64,000 bases of DNA. Origin: Erpobdella octoculata (Eukaryota; Annelida; Clitellata; Hirudinida; Erpobdellidae). Under the pieces are notes generated by a model. It was not told the DNA's origin. It saw only the letters and a list, made by a program, of their open reading frames with translations, and ran no database searches. How positions within the stretch are numbered: the stretch's first letter is position 1; each line of letters opens with the position of its first letter. The stretch lies in contig OZ022241.1 of the NCBI GenBank assembly GCA_963978895.1, positions 5,203,467 through 5,267,466 of the forward strand, in the 5' to 3' direction. Below are positions 1 to 20,954 of this stretch, piece after piece. Position numbers and translations under genes: made by a program.

Positions 1-161
1 GAAATAATAAGATCAATCACACAATGATGAAAATTAAAAGCTGCTGAAAGATAAATCAGTAAGTATTAGGAGCATTGACAAGAGACAGTGATTATGATGA
101 TAATAATAATAATTATAATAATAAGATGGAGGGAGGGGTCAAGAAGATGAAAAGGTCAAGG

Positions 162-1205
162 TCAGTTGATGTATTGGGCAAGCCAGCGAAATCCATCGCC
201 ATAGCCTTGCCTCTTGAGAACGGAACACATGAAAAGCTCCATTGGACGTCGGTTCAACTCGCTTCTTGGTCTGATGCCCTGGAAAAAAAACAATTCAAAA
301 ATTCATATTTTGAACAAAATGAAATAATAAACAAACATGAGATTTTCTTGGAGCTTCTGAGTTTCATTTCACAACATCGCGAATATCACGAATCTACCAC
401 ATCCTTAGACAAGCATCACGATTAAAAAAACCACACAATCAATTGTATAAATAACCTTAAATCACAATTACACAACATTTTAACAACGGCTCTCACAGAA
501 ACAACAAATATTAAATCTAATAAAAACATAACTAAAAAAATGTACTATTTTCGTTATTTAATCGAGCTTTACACTTAACTAAAAAATACTATTGAATATA
601 ATAAATCAAGAGGCACTATTATACTGACTGTGCCAGTGGTTAGACTGTGGAGACCAAACATGTAGCGAAGTTCGTCATCGCTGCATGCCCCGGGGATGTC
701 GATCTTGTTACCCAGGATGAGAATTGGTGCGTTTGCTATCTGCTCGTCATCCATCAGACTCTGTTGTAGAGAAAGAGAGAATAACATTTGAATTTACAGA
801 GTACATCAACCAACCACTAAGCATCGCCTGATAATTGCAAACACCATCTCCATGACAACTCCACTGGTACCATCAATGATGGAGCTGTTTCAATGTCAGT
901 TTAGTTAGCACTAGTTCAGATCCAGCTCATGTTACAAAATTAATTTTTGTAATGCATCTCAAAACAATGATTATATAATTATTGAAACATTACATTTTAA
1001 AACCGTAACTACCACACTCAACCCTCTCTTGACTATAATCTCTACCAGTCCTTACAGCACTATCATCACCACTAAATATATCACAATCACCACCATTAAA
1101 TATATCAACATCATCACCACTAAATATATCACTATCCCTACCACTAAATATATCACTATCATCACCACTAAATATATCACTATCACCACCATTAAATATA
1201 TCACT

Positions 1206-1239
<34 letters not shown>

Positions 1240-2739
1240 CTACACAACAACACCCACATAAAGCTCTTTCTTGGCCTCCTCCAGTCGTGCCCTATCAAAA
1301 CAGTCGATGAGGAAGACAACACCGTCGACGGCTGGAAAGTAGTCCTTCCATACTCTCCTTGCTGCATGGAAACAAATTTAGCGAAAAATTATTTACAATA
1401 TAAAGCATTAGAATAGAAAACAAAATTTTAAAAGAAAAGTAAATTACGAATTTTATTCATGAATTAATAAAATCTCTGCAATTTCTTTGAATGAACACCA
1501 CATTAAAAAACACATATCTCAGCTGAAATGTCATTCAAAACATCGCATTCATCTTCTAAAATATCTTTAAAGGTGCGCACACACACCAAAATCACATAAG
1601 CTACAACTTATCAATAAGTTCGAGCATCTGCTGATGTTTCATGAAGTGTAAAAAACCTCACCCTGTTGATGACCCCCAAGATCAAAGGTCGTGAACTTCA
1701 TACCACCCATGCTCAGCTCCTCTGATGCTGTAAATACAAGAACATTAATGCATAAAAACTTGTTTCATCTCAATTTATTTCTATATGACTTCATGACATT
1801 ACATTAAAAATCTACATCGACAAATGGTAAGCGCTAGAAACCACAACATTGTGAGAATTTAAATTTTTTGAGGTGAATCTATAAAAAAAAGCAGCTAGCT
1901 ACACAAACTACAAGATTAATAAATTAAGCCTCAGTAAATTTAGACCAACAGCAGCATTGCTTGTAGGTAATGTATGTTTTAAATACCATATTTAACTAAA
2001 TAACCTATCTGGCATTAAGCGATTTATTTTTATTGCATTCACAAGATAATTAACAGTTCTAAAAACATTAGTAAAATGAGTAAAAGTAAAGCTATGAGTA
2101 AAAATAATTAAAACTTGGAATTATAAACAACACGCTAAAAATGAAACAATTTTTTACAGACCCAAGTAAACACATTTGTGGATCACTGTAAATGTGTGAG
2201 ATACCATTAGCATTTTTTCTATTGGTAACAATTCTTCTGGTTTTTTGAAAATATTTAAAAAAGCCCCAATGCCTTTTTTTTAAAGACACAGTATCACTAA
2301 GAGTAATTTTTTACATTACTAACTTATTTTTTACCTTTACGTTTGGATATTTTAATATTAATTCTCTTTGTCAAAATCTCAGTGTTGCAGCTTAGCAATT
2401 GAGAGACAAGTAAGGTAAGGCTAATTAAAAGTGTGTAAAAAAGAGTGACTTTCATAACTCACTCGGATGTAACGTCGGTACATGCTGTGCCATTCGAGAG
2501 TCTTTCAACATGTGAAGTAGAGTCGTTTTGCCGGCATTGTCGAGCCCGAGAAATACGAGCTTACCTGATTTCTTGTACAGGCCTGAAGAATTATTATTCA
2601 TTTATGATTGAAGAGGTGATTTCTTACATTGAAATATTACATCACTTGTACAGGTAAATTTAATAAAACCATCTTTGAATAAATCATAAAATCTACCTAG
2701 ATAGTTGAGAATTCCAGCGAACCAGTCCCACAGAAACAT
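162..2739 (-). CDS. SAR1: SAR1, small GTPase of the COPII coat
   Basis: SAR1 is the GTPase that starts COPII coat assembly at ER exit sites. Model: complement join 162..278, 629..760, 1258..1361, 1662..1727, 2463..2582, 2697..2739; six exons, 193 residues, the usual SAR1 length. Seen in the translation: N-terminal amphipathic stretch [16 protein letters not shown]-loop GLDNAGKT (residues 27-34), HVPTLHPTSEEL, switch II DLGGHQQARRVW with the catalytic histidine at about 74, NKID (129-132), and the C-terminal block [15 protein letters not shown] ending RWLAQYIN. All introns are GT/AG and phases agree. The loop after the TTG of exon 5 ([10 protein letters not shown]) differs from the vertebrate KGSVSLKELN but has the same length, and the last residue is N rather than D. 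A compound ATC-type repeat sits in the intron just beyond exon 4. Identity is certain from the motifs; exon edges are inferred from splice consensus. Confidence 0.95.
1030..1250. repeat. Compound minisatellite in SAR1 intron 4
   Basis: About 24-bp units of the type AAATATATCACTATCATCACC, drifting between ACC and ATC triplets, run into a plain (ATC)n tract. The tract ends about 15 bases from the donor of SAR1 exon 4 at 1258. Open frames on both strands here are low-complexity shadows. Confidence 0.85.
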
Positions 2740-5258
2740 CTTCGTCTAGATACTAGATAAACGACGCAAAAAGTAATGATTATCTCTATCAATAAACAAA
2801 CAGCTGATGTTTGGCAACTCAATGCGTTTCCTACTTGATATCAAAGACTTTTAACTAGATCGTCATCTTCTCATTATCATATCACATAAATACCTAGTTA
2901 GTTACCTTTAATTGTGATTATTTGACCGGCTGTTCAACAGGCGTAAATCAGTTTCGTAGCCAAAAGTCTAAACGGTACGGCGATCCAAATTGAAAACTTT
3001 CTCGCAGGAAGATTAGTTTGACGACTAATTACAGTAAATAATAGTTTCTAGTGAGTTATTCCTTTTCCAAGTTACGATCACAAGCTATCGTCGAAACACT
3101 CGCTCATGGCGACACGAGTTACTTCCGCTAGGTCATAAACTATTACATTGGTTCTACAATGATTATGCGCTAACTTTTTATTATAAAAATGCGTTGTAGT
3201 TATTTTTAACGAATTTCTGTTTTTAAGCATAAAAATACAAATATAAACCAAGCAAAACTAAAAAAGTATCACAATAATGGTACTATATATATATCGTAAG
3301 TACCCTTACCTACTATAAATAAAGTATGATTAATGAACTTAATTTGTGTGTAAAGTTTCTCAAAAATAAATAATAAAAGTTATTATTTTGCAGCTATGAG
3401 TATTTGTAAAACATATTCAAACTCAATTTATTTCGCAATCGATTTTTTTCATACTAGGAAACTTTCAGGAAACTTTTCGGAAAGTTACCGATGGGAAAAT
3501 TTCCAGAATTTTTACATCGCTACCACTCAGCCAGCCAGCTCCTATGCCACGACCAAAATGGGCTCGCTGGAGAATTGCCTATTGCAGTGAGGCTGTGCCG
3601 TAGCAAACTCAAGCCAAACATTTGTTGGAGGATGCAACACATGAAATGCTACATTACCCTGACTCGTTTCCAAATGTTTACCAGCTGTATGCCAGAACGT
3701 GCCCCATCGGTGCTACGTGCGGGAGCAGTTTCTCCACTCTCAAGAATTTTGGACGACAATCAAAATAGAAAACATTGTGTCAAACAACAGTTTGACACAA
3801 GTAAGAGAAAAAATTACTGCTGGGTGGTAAATTTCTGACATAAGCTCTCGGGTAGTATCGCAGTTAACTGCACGGGTCTACGGTCTATATAGGGCCTATG
3901 CCACTCTGCTCTGACCAGACAAGGCTGGGATACCGAACTCTCAATTTGCAGCTAATTCAATCTTCTCCCGATGTTTTCAAAACTTTTAAATGTATTCTTA
4001 TTAATTATATTTAATTCTTAATTTGGTAATCATATTTAATTTCCAGTGTAATAATTTCCAGTCTATTATACCGGTCTTCTATATTTGATACTCAACATTT
4101 TTGAAAACTTGTTCTCATAATAAAATAAAATTTTCAGCAATTTTGTGTAGATTTATTTTGATCTATTTATAATTTTCAATAATTCGTTTGAATCTATTTA
4201 AAAATATGGTCTTGAAAAAAACATTATTTCGAAGAACTTTAAGGCATCTGAAACGATTTAGCTTTTAAAGGGTTCCATTTACTTCATTCGACAACGCTTA
4301 ATATACTTATTTGTCATTTAACATTGGCATTTTTCTGACCTAAAATGGTTTCAGGTGTATCAACTTGCTGCTGAATTAATATTTCAGATTAAACTAATCT
4401 AAATGCTTAAACAATTTTGCGTTATATTCGACGTTCGTTTAATTCTCTGAATCGATTGCTGAAATGAAGAAAAGTTGCAACTTAACCGACGAACTTTTCT
4501 GTTATCCGATGAATATAATACCCGCTTGAAACATATAGCGATCATTTATTGTCGACTAGCATTGAAACTTTGGCAAAAATCAGATGCCAGCATACATAGA
4601 AAATTTGCTGTTATTAGATAAACCAAGAGCATGCAAACAATTTGTTCAATAAACGATATTATGGTACAAACTGATTTTTCGAGACTTCATAAAAGAGATT
4701 TTTAATTAGACACTAAAATAAAACAAACTAATTCAAAACGTTAATAAAGCAAAAAATAATCACTTGTAATTGTTAAAGAAAAATCGGTATAAACAATAAA
4801 CAATATTTTATATTTTATGTATTTTTTTCAGCAGCCGCGCACAACAGAAGCTTCTGTATGAAAATGTTGATTTGATCTGCATATGAAAAATAAAAGTTAT
4901 TAGAAATATATCGTGTAATTAACATTCGAAAATACAATAAATTACAAAAATATAATAAAGTACAAAATACAATAAAGTACAAAAATATAACAAGTAAATT
5001 AAAAACGAATTTTTAAAACCAATGCTCTTATATGTAATTAAAACACAAATTTTGCAATCAATTTTTTCTTATATTACTCTTTTATTTTATATTAAAGTCG
5101 AAATATCTTAATTATATCGAAATATCGAAATTAATTAAAATTAACTAAATTAATTGACTTATTGTAAAACTAATAATTGAATATTGCATTGTCTTCTATT
5201 TTGAGTATGTATGCAAAATTTGAAAAAAATCTATCATCAGGAAGTGACTCAAAAATTG
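2740..5258. other. Non-coding stretch upstream of SAR1
   Basis: AT-rich DNA without a gene that I can support. It should hold the SAR1 promoter near 2740-3100, but I see no clear TATA or initiator. A worn hAT fragment lies at 3611-3769, and a few units of an AATAAAGTACAAAA-type repeat lie at 4930-4990, resembling the array at 6668-6900. Confidence 0.6.
3611..3769 (+). pseudogene. hAT transposase C-terminal remnant
   Basis: One frame reads HYPDSFPNVYQLYARTCPIG followed by SSFSTLKNFG. This matches the hAT dimerisation pattern (FPN-x-YxLL ... P-x-x-ATxERSFSTLKRIK), with the conserved ER changed. Stops and frame breaks flank it and no terminal repeats were found. It is a short dead fragment, recognised by motif only. 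Confidence 0.5.
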
Positions 5259-5266
5259 ATTGCAAG

Positions 5267-6618
5267 CAGAGGCGTATTTACCAAAACTGTGGCCCTAGGC
5301 GCACGACCAATTTGGGGCCCTCTCACCTATAAGGCGATCAATGATCATAATACAACAATAGTTAGAACACTCATACTCATGTATTATTTAACATGCATAC
5401 TACAGTTATAGATACTAGTTAGAAATTACAATTGTCAGTTTATTACAGCTATATAACTTTTTTCTGCTCTTCAATTTCGCGAAGTCAAATGTGCGCATTG
5501 AAATCGTATTCTAATGTCTCCTTTGATTCAATGCATAAAATAGACAAATCTCCCAGCTTACATTGGCTGATGGAATTCCGCAAGTAATTCTTGATCCTTT
5601 TCAACACAGAAAATGACCGTTCTCCAGTTGCGTTTGATATAGGAATGGTGAGAAAGATTCTTAGAAGGGTTTCCACATTGGGAAATATACATTGTAGTCC
5701 ACCCACTACTATAAGCTGGTACATCTCTACCGCAGATTTTGCGCCTTTTTCTTTAGCGAAATGCAAAAACTGTTTGATTTCATCGCCAGTGGTATCAGAA
5801 TTAACATCGTTTTTGTATTCTTCGATCAAGGCCGAGATCTTTGTGTTCATGTCATCTACCTTGTCCTTGAAAAATAGACTGAACAAATCATGTATACCTT
5901 TGTATGCTTTTATTCTGTGATCAAGTTCCGTGATCAATTTATCAGAAATGGCGTTTACTGTGTTAACAATAAAATTATCACGACCAGTTAAAATAACTTC
6001 CGCTTCATTGCTTTCATCAGAAAACGGTTTTCGCTTTTTTTTTGCGGCTCACTTCATCTTGATATTTACAGTTTTTCAGATCCTCGTTAATAAGCAATGC
6101 TGCTCGTTCTTCAATACGAGTGAAATCGTTTCGGACTTCATTGTTAATAAAAAACTTCAGTGATTCTAGAAGATTTACACCAGCATCAAGATATAAATTT
6201 GAATTTTGCAGGGATTTGCTAGTTGCATTCATCCGCTGTAAAATTGTATCCCAAAGAACAATCATCAATGCAGTTTCAAAAAGATCCATTTTATCAGCAA
6301 GAGCATTAGCCTCATTTCTTACAGACGCCAATAGTGTTCGAATTTTACCACAATTCAAAAGTTTGTTTACATTTTTAATTTAGGGTTGAGCGAAAATTCG
6401 TGCGCGCATTTTTGGCAACGCAGAAATTGTTGTTTGTATATTTTTTTTTCATACGTTGTACAAAAATATTTAGAAATAATTATGAAATATATTATCTGAA
6501 AATGTAAAATTAATTTGTCTCAAACTTATTAAATTTATTTGTGCGAAATATTTTGAAGCCTCCAAAAAACTCATTTTTCAAGTTTTTGGGAGCGCGCCTA
6601 GGCCTAAATTCGCCACTG
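5267..6618. mobile_element. Non-autonomous hAT element with 8-bp target duplication
   Basis: The two ends are inverted copies: CAGAGGCGTATTTA at 5267 and, read on the other strand, CAGTGGCGAATTTA ending at 6618. Both are followed by a CCTAGGCGC-type block. Immediately outside is a perfect 8-bp direct repeat ATTGCAAG (5259-5266 and 6619-6626). An 8-bp duplication with CAGNGGCG ends is the hAT signature. The 1352-bp element carries only the C-terminal half of a transposase, so it cannot move by itself. Confidence 0.88.
5485..6358 (-). pseudogene. hAT transposase fragment, frameshifted
   Basis: Two open frames join into one protein if a shift at the T9 run near 6037-6045 is allowed. The upstream part (6358-6017) and downstream part (5937-5485, with coding-like sequence between) resemble ZMYM/TTF-type hAT transposases. 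The C-terminal dimerisation block reads IFLTIPISNATGERSFSVLK followed by RIKNYLRNS, with the ERSFS core intact. The N-terminal zinc finger and catalytic part are missing. This is the broken cargo of the element at 5267-6618. Confidence 0.8.
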
Positions 6619-6667
6619 ATTGCAAGATTTGAAACAGACAGAGAAACAGAGACGACGAGTTAATAAA

Positions 6668-6900
6668 AGCATTGGTAATAAAGTACAAAATACAATAAAG
6701 TACAAAACATAATAAAGTACAAAACATAATAAAGTACAAAACATAATAAAGTACAAAACATAATAAAGTACAAAAATACAATAAAGTACAAAATATAATA
6801 AAGTACAAAATACAATAAAGTACAAAAATATAATAAAGTACAAAACATAATAAAGTACAAAATTTAATAAAGTACAAAATTTAATAAAGTACAAAATATT
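6668..6900. repeat. Minisatellite, 16-18-bp TAATAAAGTACAAAA units
   Basis: About 14 units of ATAATAAAGTACAAAAC with one- or two-base length changes (CATA, TACAA, TTTAA variants). The array begins about 50 bases outside the hAT element and ends about 80 bases from the stop of the first SLC7 gene. It lies in the likely 3' UTR or just past it. Confidence 0.9.
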
Positions 6901-6983
6901 TTTAGTTGACTAAAATAAATTCTACATCTCAGTAACATTTCCTTAATCTTATCTTTGGACTTAAAGGTCTTTCTCCTCTAATC

Positions 6984-16623
<9,640 letters not shown>

Positions 16624-17044
16624 CGAAATTTTACAGTAAGTGAAATAATTTTTGTTTGACTCACAGAGAAAGTTTAATTTTCTACCTAAAACAAATAAAG
16701 AAGTTTTTCTTTAAATAATTTTTTTAACTTTTCAAAGATCCGAATGGCTTGACGCTGTTGTCCAAACAGCTCAGTAGTCAGTGACTGGATTAAATCTACA
16801 GGTTTTGGATTCGAACCATAGTCCTGCAATTCCACAAAGCCATCTTACTCGAGTGAAATAGTTCAACTAGGCAATATATGTAAATCACGGATGATGAAGA
16901 ACATTTTATTACTTTTTCTTAACGAATCCAAATTTAAGAGAAAAAAACTGATTGAAAAATATTTTAATTAATATGTAATTTAAAAAAAAAAGTTTTAGCT
17001 TTCCGTTTGTAAGATCTGTTGAAATAATGCTTACGGAAAGCTTT

Positions 17045-17244
17045 NNNNNNNNNNNNNNNNNNNNNNNNNNNNNNNNNNNNNNNNNNNNNNNNNNNNNNNN
17101 NNNNNNNNNNNNNNNNNNNNNNNNNNNNNNNNNNNNNNNNNNNNNNNNNNNNNNNNNNNNNNNNNNNNNNNNNNNNNNNNNNNNNNNNNNNNNNNNNNNN
17201 NNNNNNNNNNNNNNNNNNNNNNNNNNNNNNNNNNNNNNNNNNNN
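17045..17244. other. Assembly gap of 200 N
   Basis: Exactly 200 N. The round size suggests a placeholder of unknown true length between contigs, about 420 bases upstream of the first exon of SLC7 copy A. Its promoter or 5' UTR exon could be lost in it. Confidence 0.99.
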
Positions 17245-17859
17245 GGTCAAATTTTTTTTATGTAGACATGTCATCCGATCTTCTGGACTAAGCCCTTCAA
17301 TTAAACCCAACCCGACGTATTTTCCACTTCATTTCAACTTTGAACCCATGTATTTTTTTTTTTGCTCAACTTTGAACTCAGATTTCTAAGAAATTCCTAC
17401 AATTTATTCATTGAGCGTGTACGGAAAAACCTTTAAATATGATTTTACGTATTTTATTTCAAATGACTCATCTGTTTATATCTCCGTTATTAAATCATCG
17501 ATAAATTTTTTTAAAGTTTAATACAAAATTAAGTCACTTAAGTGAATAACATTTGGCACTGTTTACAGCCATCCAGACTGCACGATTATTTTATTTGACT
17601 AATCCTGTACTTGCCCCTGCAATATGATTAAATCATTCACGCCCCTTATACCCATTGGCGGATCCAGAAATTCCTGGGGGGATGCATTTCAGAAATTTTT
17701 CACTTTCTTTTCAAAAAAACTGATGACCGGTAGTTTTAAAAAAAATTTTTAGACTTCAACTTTCTCCTCCCAAAGGAGCTACGGTCATTTTTCAAAAACC
17801 AGGTGTATTAAGTACTAGATCGTTTCAATCAGACGGAAACAGTTGTCATTTATTACAAA

Positions 17860-17965
17860 GCGGTAGTTACCGGGTGAAAGTAAAACGCGATCCGCGAAAC
17901 TGCGATCCGCGAACCGGTAAAACGCGAACAGTTTGCCGAATCCATCGGTGATGGGTTAATAAGAA
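17860..17965. repeat. Dispersed repeat copy, ACGCGATCCGCGAAAC family
   Basis: TAAAACGCGATCCGCGAAAC then TGCGATCCGCGAACCGGTAA. A second diverged copy is at 20300-20385 (TAAAACGCGACCCGCAAAAC then TGCGATCCGCAAACCAGTAA). CpG in this copy corresponds to CA in the other at several sites, as expected after methylation decay. Confidence 0.75.
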
Positions 17966-18134
17966 ATCCATGTGACGCCCATGGTTCGCGTTTACCCTAT
18001 TTAATTATTCTAATAAATAGATAAGTTCGCCTGCCTGTCACTTGGTATAATTTTGATACCACTGCACAGATTGTAATATCTTTTAGCATAGTTACTCGAG
18101 TTGAAATTTGATGGGTTTATTTGTAACTGCGGAC

Positions 18135-18475
18135 ATTAAACGTCTATTAGATTTATTAAATTTCTATTTAATTTATTAAATTTCTATTAAATTTATTAAA
18201 TTTTTATTGAATTTATTAAATTTCTATTAAATTTATTAAATTTCTATTAAATTTATTAAAGTTCTAGTAAATTTATTAAATTTCTAGTAAATTTATTTAA
18301 TTTCTAATAAATTTATCAAACTTTTATTAAATTTATTGAATTTCTATTTAATTTATTAAATTTCGATTAAATTTATTTAATTTCTAATAAATTTATCAAA
18401 CTTTTATTAAATTTATTGAATTTCTATTTAATTTATTAAATTTCGATTAAATTTATTAAATTTCTATTAAATTTT
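18135..18475. repeat. Minisatellite, 20-bp AAATTTATTAAATTTCTATT
   Basis: About 17 tandem copies with small changes. A longer block (about 80 bp, centred on TTTAATTTCTAATAAATTTA) is itself repeated at 18296 and 18376, so the array has a higher-order period. Confidence 0.9.
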
Positions 18476-18543
18476 CAAATTGATTTGACATAATTTAAAT
18501 GAATTACAGAACGACCTTATGTAACCATGTAAATGTAAATCAA

Positions 18544-18569
18544 GGATATCTTGATATAACAAGATATCC
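18544..18569. repeat. Perfect 10-bp inverted repeat
   Basis: GGATATCTTG, six-base spacer ATATAA, CAAGATATCC. A small hairpin or palindrome between two minisatellites; no function assigned. Confidence 0.8.
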
Positions 18570-18699
18570 CTGTGTAAATGTAAATGTTTGATAATTTATA
18601 GAGCGCCTTTTCCGCGTTGTTCAAAGGCGCTGTTCTTTTACATGCCCCACGAAGAGAACGATTTTACCCGCTAAGTTTTCCGTTGACATGGGCGGGATC

Positions 18700-18992
18700 A
18701 TCGCAACTGATCCCAGGACAACTGATCCCAGGACTACTGATCCCAGGACTGCTGATCCCAGGACAACTGATCCCAGGACAACTGATCCCAGGACTACTGA
18801 TCCCAGGACTGCTGATCCCAGGACAACTGATCCCAGGACAACTGATCCCAGGACAACTGATCCCGGGATAACTGATCCCACTGACAACTGATACCACGGA
18901 CATAACATACATAAGAGTTGTCCTGGGATCAGTTGTACTGGGATCAGTTGTCCTGGGATTAGTTGTACTGGGATCAGTTGTCCTGGGATCAG
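18700..18992. repeat. 15-bp minisatellite with inverted second arm
   Basis: The left arm (18707-18875) repeats ACTGATCCCAGGACA or ...GGACT about eleven times. After a short unique stretch the right arm (18918-18992) carries the reverse complement, CCTGGGATCAGTTGT, about five times. The arms could pair into a long hairpin. Confidence 0.92.
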
Positions 18993-18997
18993 TAGGC

Positions 18998-19096
18998 ACT
19001 AACCCGACATGGGCTACTAGGCAGTGAGTGGGAGTTGAACCGTGAAGCTCTCACATTCAAGGCTAACGCTCTACCAACTCAGCTAACCTAGCACCA
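18998..19096 (-). mobile_element. tRNA-like sequence, probable SINE head
   Basis: On the minus strand: TTAGCTGAGTTGGTAGAGCG (D-arm/box A) and CACGGTTCAACTCCCAC (box B) spaced as in a tRNA, starting GGTGCTAGG. The would-be anticodon loop CTTGAAT reads TGA, but the anticodon stem pairs poorly and the acceptor ends do not close. I therefore take it as a tRNA-derived repeat head rather than a working tRNA gene. It differs from the SINE at 12.2 kb. Confidence 0.5.
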
Positions 19097-19239
19097 GGCA
19101 TTCTATAAAAGTTTAAAAAAATTTAAAAACAATTTAATTAAAAATAATAATCTTCTTTATTTTAGAACAAATCAAATGCATCTAAATAAACATTTACATT
19201 TACAAAAGTAAATTCAAAAAATGTCATTTTAAAGAACGT

Positions 19240-20030
19240 TTTGTTGCAATAAATGAAAAGTCGGCAAATTCAGAAATATAAGGGATTTATCTAAAAAAAA
19301 ACACAGACTTGTTGAATTCATATATGGAAATATCTATATAAATGTGTTTGATTTGTTTTTTTTTAAACATAAATAAGTATTATTTTTAATTAAAATGATT
19401 TTTTTCAAAAAATTTTCAAACTTTAATAGATTGCATTGTCACGAGGAGCAAATCTATATATCAAATTTCAGCTTGACTGGATAACAGGAAGTTAGTTAAA
19501 TTTCATTTTCAAAGCCTGGAAACACTTCAGTAACCAATCAAACAAGCAAGCAAGGCGTTTACGGTAATCTGAGGGATTAAAAAAACCTCGTATTTTACGG
19601 TTTGCTTGTTTGTTATCATTATAAGTTTTTAAAAATTCAACTTGCAATCTCTGTTTGTTTGCTAAAAAGCTGAAACTTTCAACATAGCTTTATATTGGAT
19701 GAAACTACATGATTCAATTAAAAAAACCTAAAAACCTAATTTGAACATCTTTAGTATTTCCTAAATTGAGTGTATTTGAAATAAAAGTGTGTGTTGAAAA
19801 ACTCGTTTTTGACTTTACTTGTTATTAATATAAGCTTTATCTTAATTTCAACGCGGACATTGCTTGCTGCTTGAATTTTGACAAACCTTGAAAGTAAAAA
19901 TTAACAAGCTTCCCGTCATCCAATCGATCTGAAATTTGAAATACAGGCCTATTAATTTTCACTTTCGAGGTATGCAAGCAATCAGCGGCGTTGAAGTTAA
20001 TATGAGGGATTTAAAAATATCATTTCAATA
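19240..20030. repeat. Dispersed repeat with inverted halves
   Basis: Related to 8025-8465. Near 19865-19940 part of the unit appears inverted (CTTGAAAGTAAAAATTAACA is the reverse of the TTAATTTTCACTTTCAAGG block), then a direct copy follows at 19955. The block may be two copies head to head. No gene seen. Confidence 0.55.
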
Positions 20031-20299
20031 GTCATTTATACCATAATTAAAAAAAATTAAATCTATGTTATTAATATGTTATTTGTCAATGGTTTACTAA
20101 AGTCGAAAGGATGCTGGTTGATAAAGTAAATTGTTTCAAAATTTAAAGATGGCGTTCCCGACGAAGTTGTTATTTAAAAAAAATCTATCGTTTATTGCTA
20201 ACCAATCGTGTATGAGATTATTCGTGAGTGATACTTTATTTTTAAAATGTTTTGTTTTTTGTAGAAATTTCAGCTAATAATATTCATGATGTTAACAAA

Positions 20300-20385
20300 G
20301 TGGTAGCCCTCGGGTGAATGTAAAACGCGACCCGCAAAACTGCGATCCGCAAACCAGTAAAACGCGAACTGTTTGTAACATATAA
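20300..20385. repeat. Dispersed repeat copy, ACGCGATCCGCGAAAC family
   Basis: Second copy of the sequence at 17860-17965, with several CG to CA changes. Confidence 0.7.
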
Positions 20386-20399
20386 TTCAATTGAGTTAG

Positions 20400-20510
<111 letters not shown>

Positions 20511-20724
20511 GCGTTTGAATCCATTAAGTAGTTTAATTTTGGTCATGAATAGACACAATAAATACTTGAATACATGTGCTGTGCTGTCTTTAAATGCTGC
20601 TCTAGCAAAAAATTGTCTTGCTTCTTATCTATCGCGTTTTACACTGACATAATAAATGAAATACTGCATTTAAAACAACAAAATTATATATAGAGTAGCT
20701 AATAATTTTAAAGATTGCGTATTA

Positions 20725-20954
20725 CAGTACTGCACGGGCTAATTTTTTGTGGCCTGGCCCTTTGGCAACTCGGCCTGACTCGTTTCATAGACCAAATTTT
20801 CAGGCCCGGCCCGTATAATTTGGACCCGGCCTGTTTTTATAGGCCTAAAATCGTATACGTGGCACATAAAATTTTGGTCCAGTCCGGTTTTATTTTAAAC
20901 TCGACCCGGCACGTTTGAAAGCCCTAAAATCTATGCCAGGCCCGTGCAATATTC
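20725..20954. mobile_element. TA-flanked inverted-repeat element, copy 1
   Basis: Left end CAGTACTGCACGGGC; right end, read in reverse, GAATATTGCACGGGC. TA lies just outside on the right, and on the left one base away. The interior is rich in GGCC/CCCGG blocks (CAGGCCCGGCCCGT) unlike the AT-rich surroundings. Related copies are at 23001-25369, about 58083-58175 and 61757-61903. It looks like a non-autonomous DNA transposon; the open frame inside is not a gene. Confidence 0.65.

Noticed and set aside
75..425. 116-codon plus-strand frame
   Set aside because: It is antisense to the last SAR1 exon (162-278), whose minus-strand translation matches the family perfectly.
3396..3590. Short plus-strand frame MSICKTYSN...
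   Set aside because: No splice or codon support; overlaps the edge of a worn hAT fragment.
6578..6894. Minus-strand frames rich in Phe/Tyr/Cys (YFIMFCTLLCFVLYY)
   Set aside because: Translation of the AATAAAGTACAAAA minisatellite; not a membrane protein gene.
17860..18475. CRISPR-like array
   Set aside because: Repeats are contiguous tandem units without unique spacers, in a eukaryotic genome.
20715..20918. 67-codon frame starting MRITVLHG
   Set aside because: Lies wholly inside an inverted-repeat element; no conservation of the frame in its other copies.
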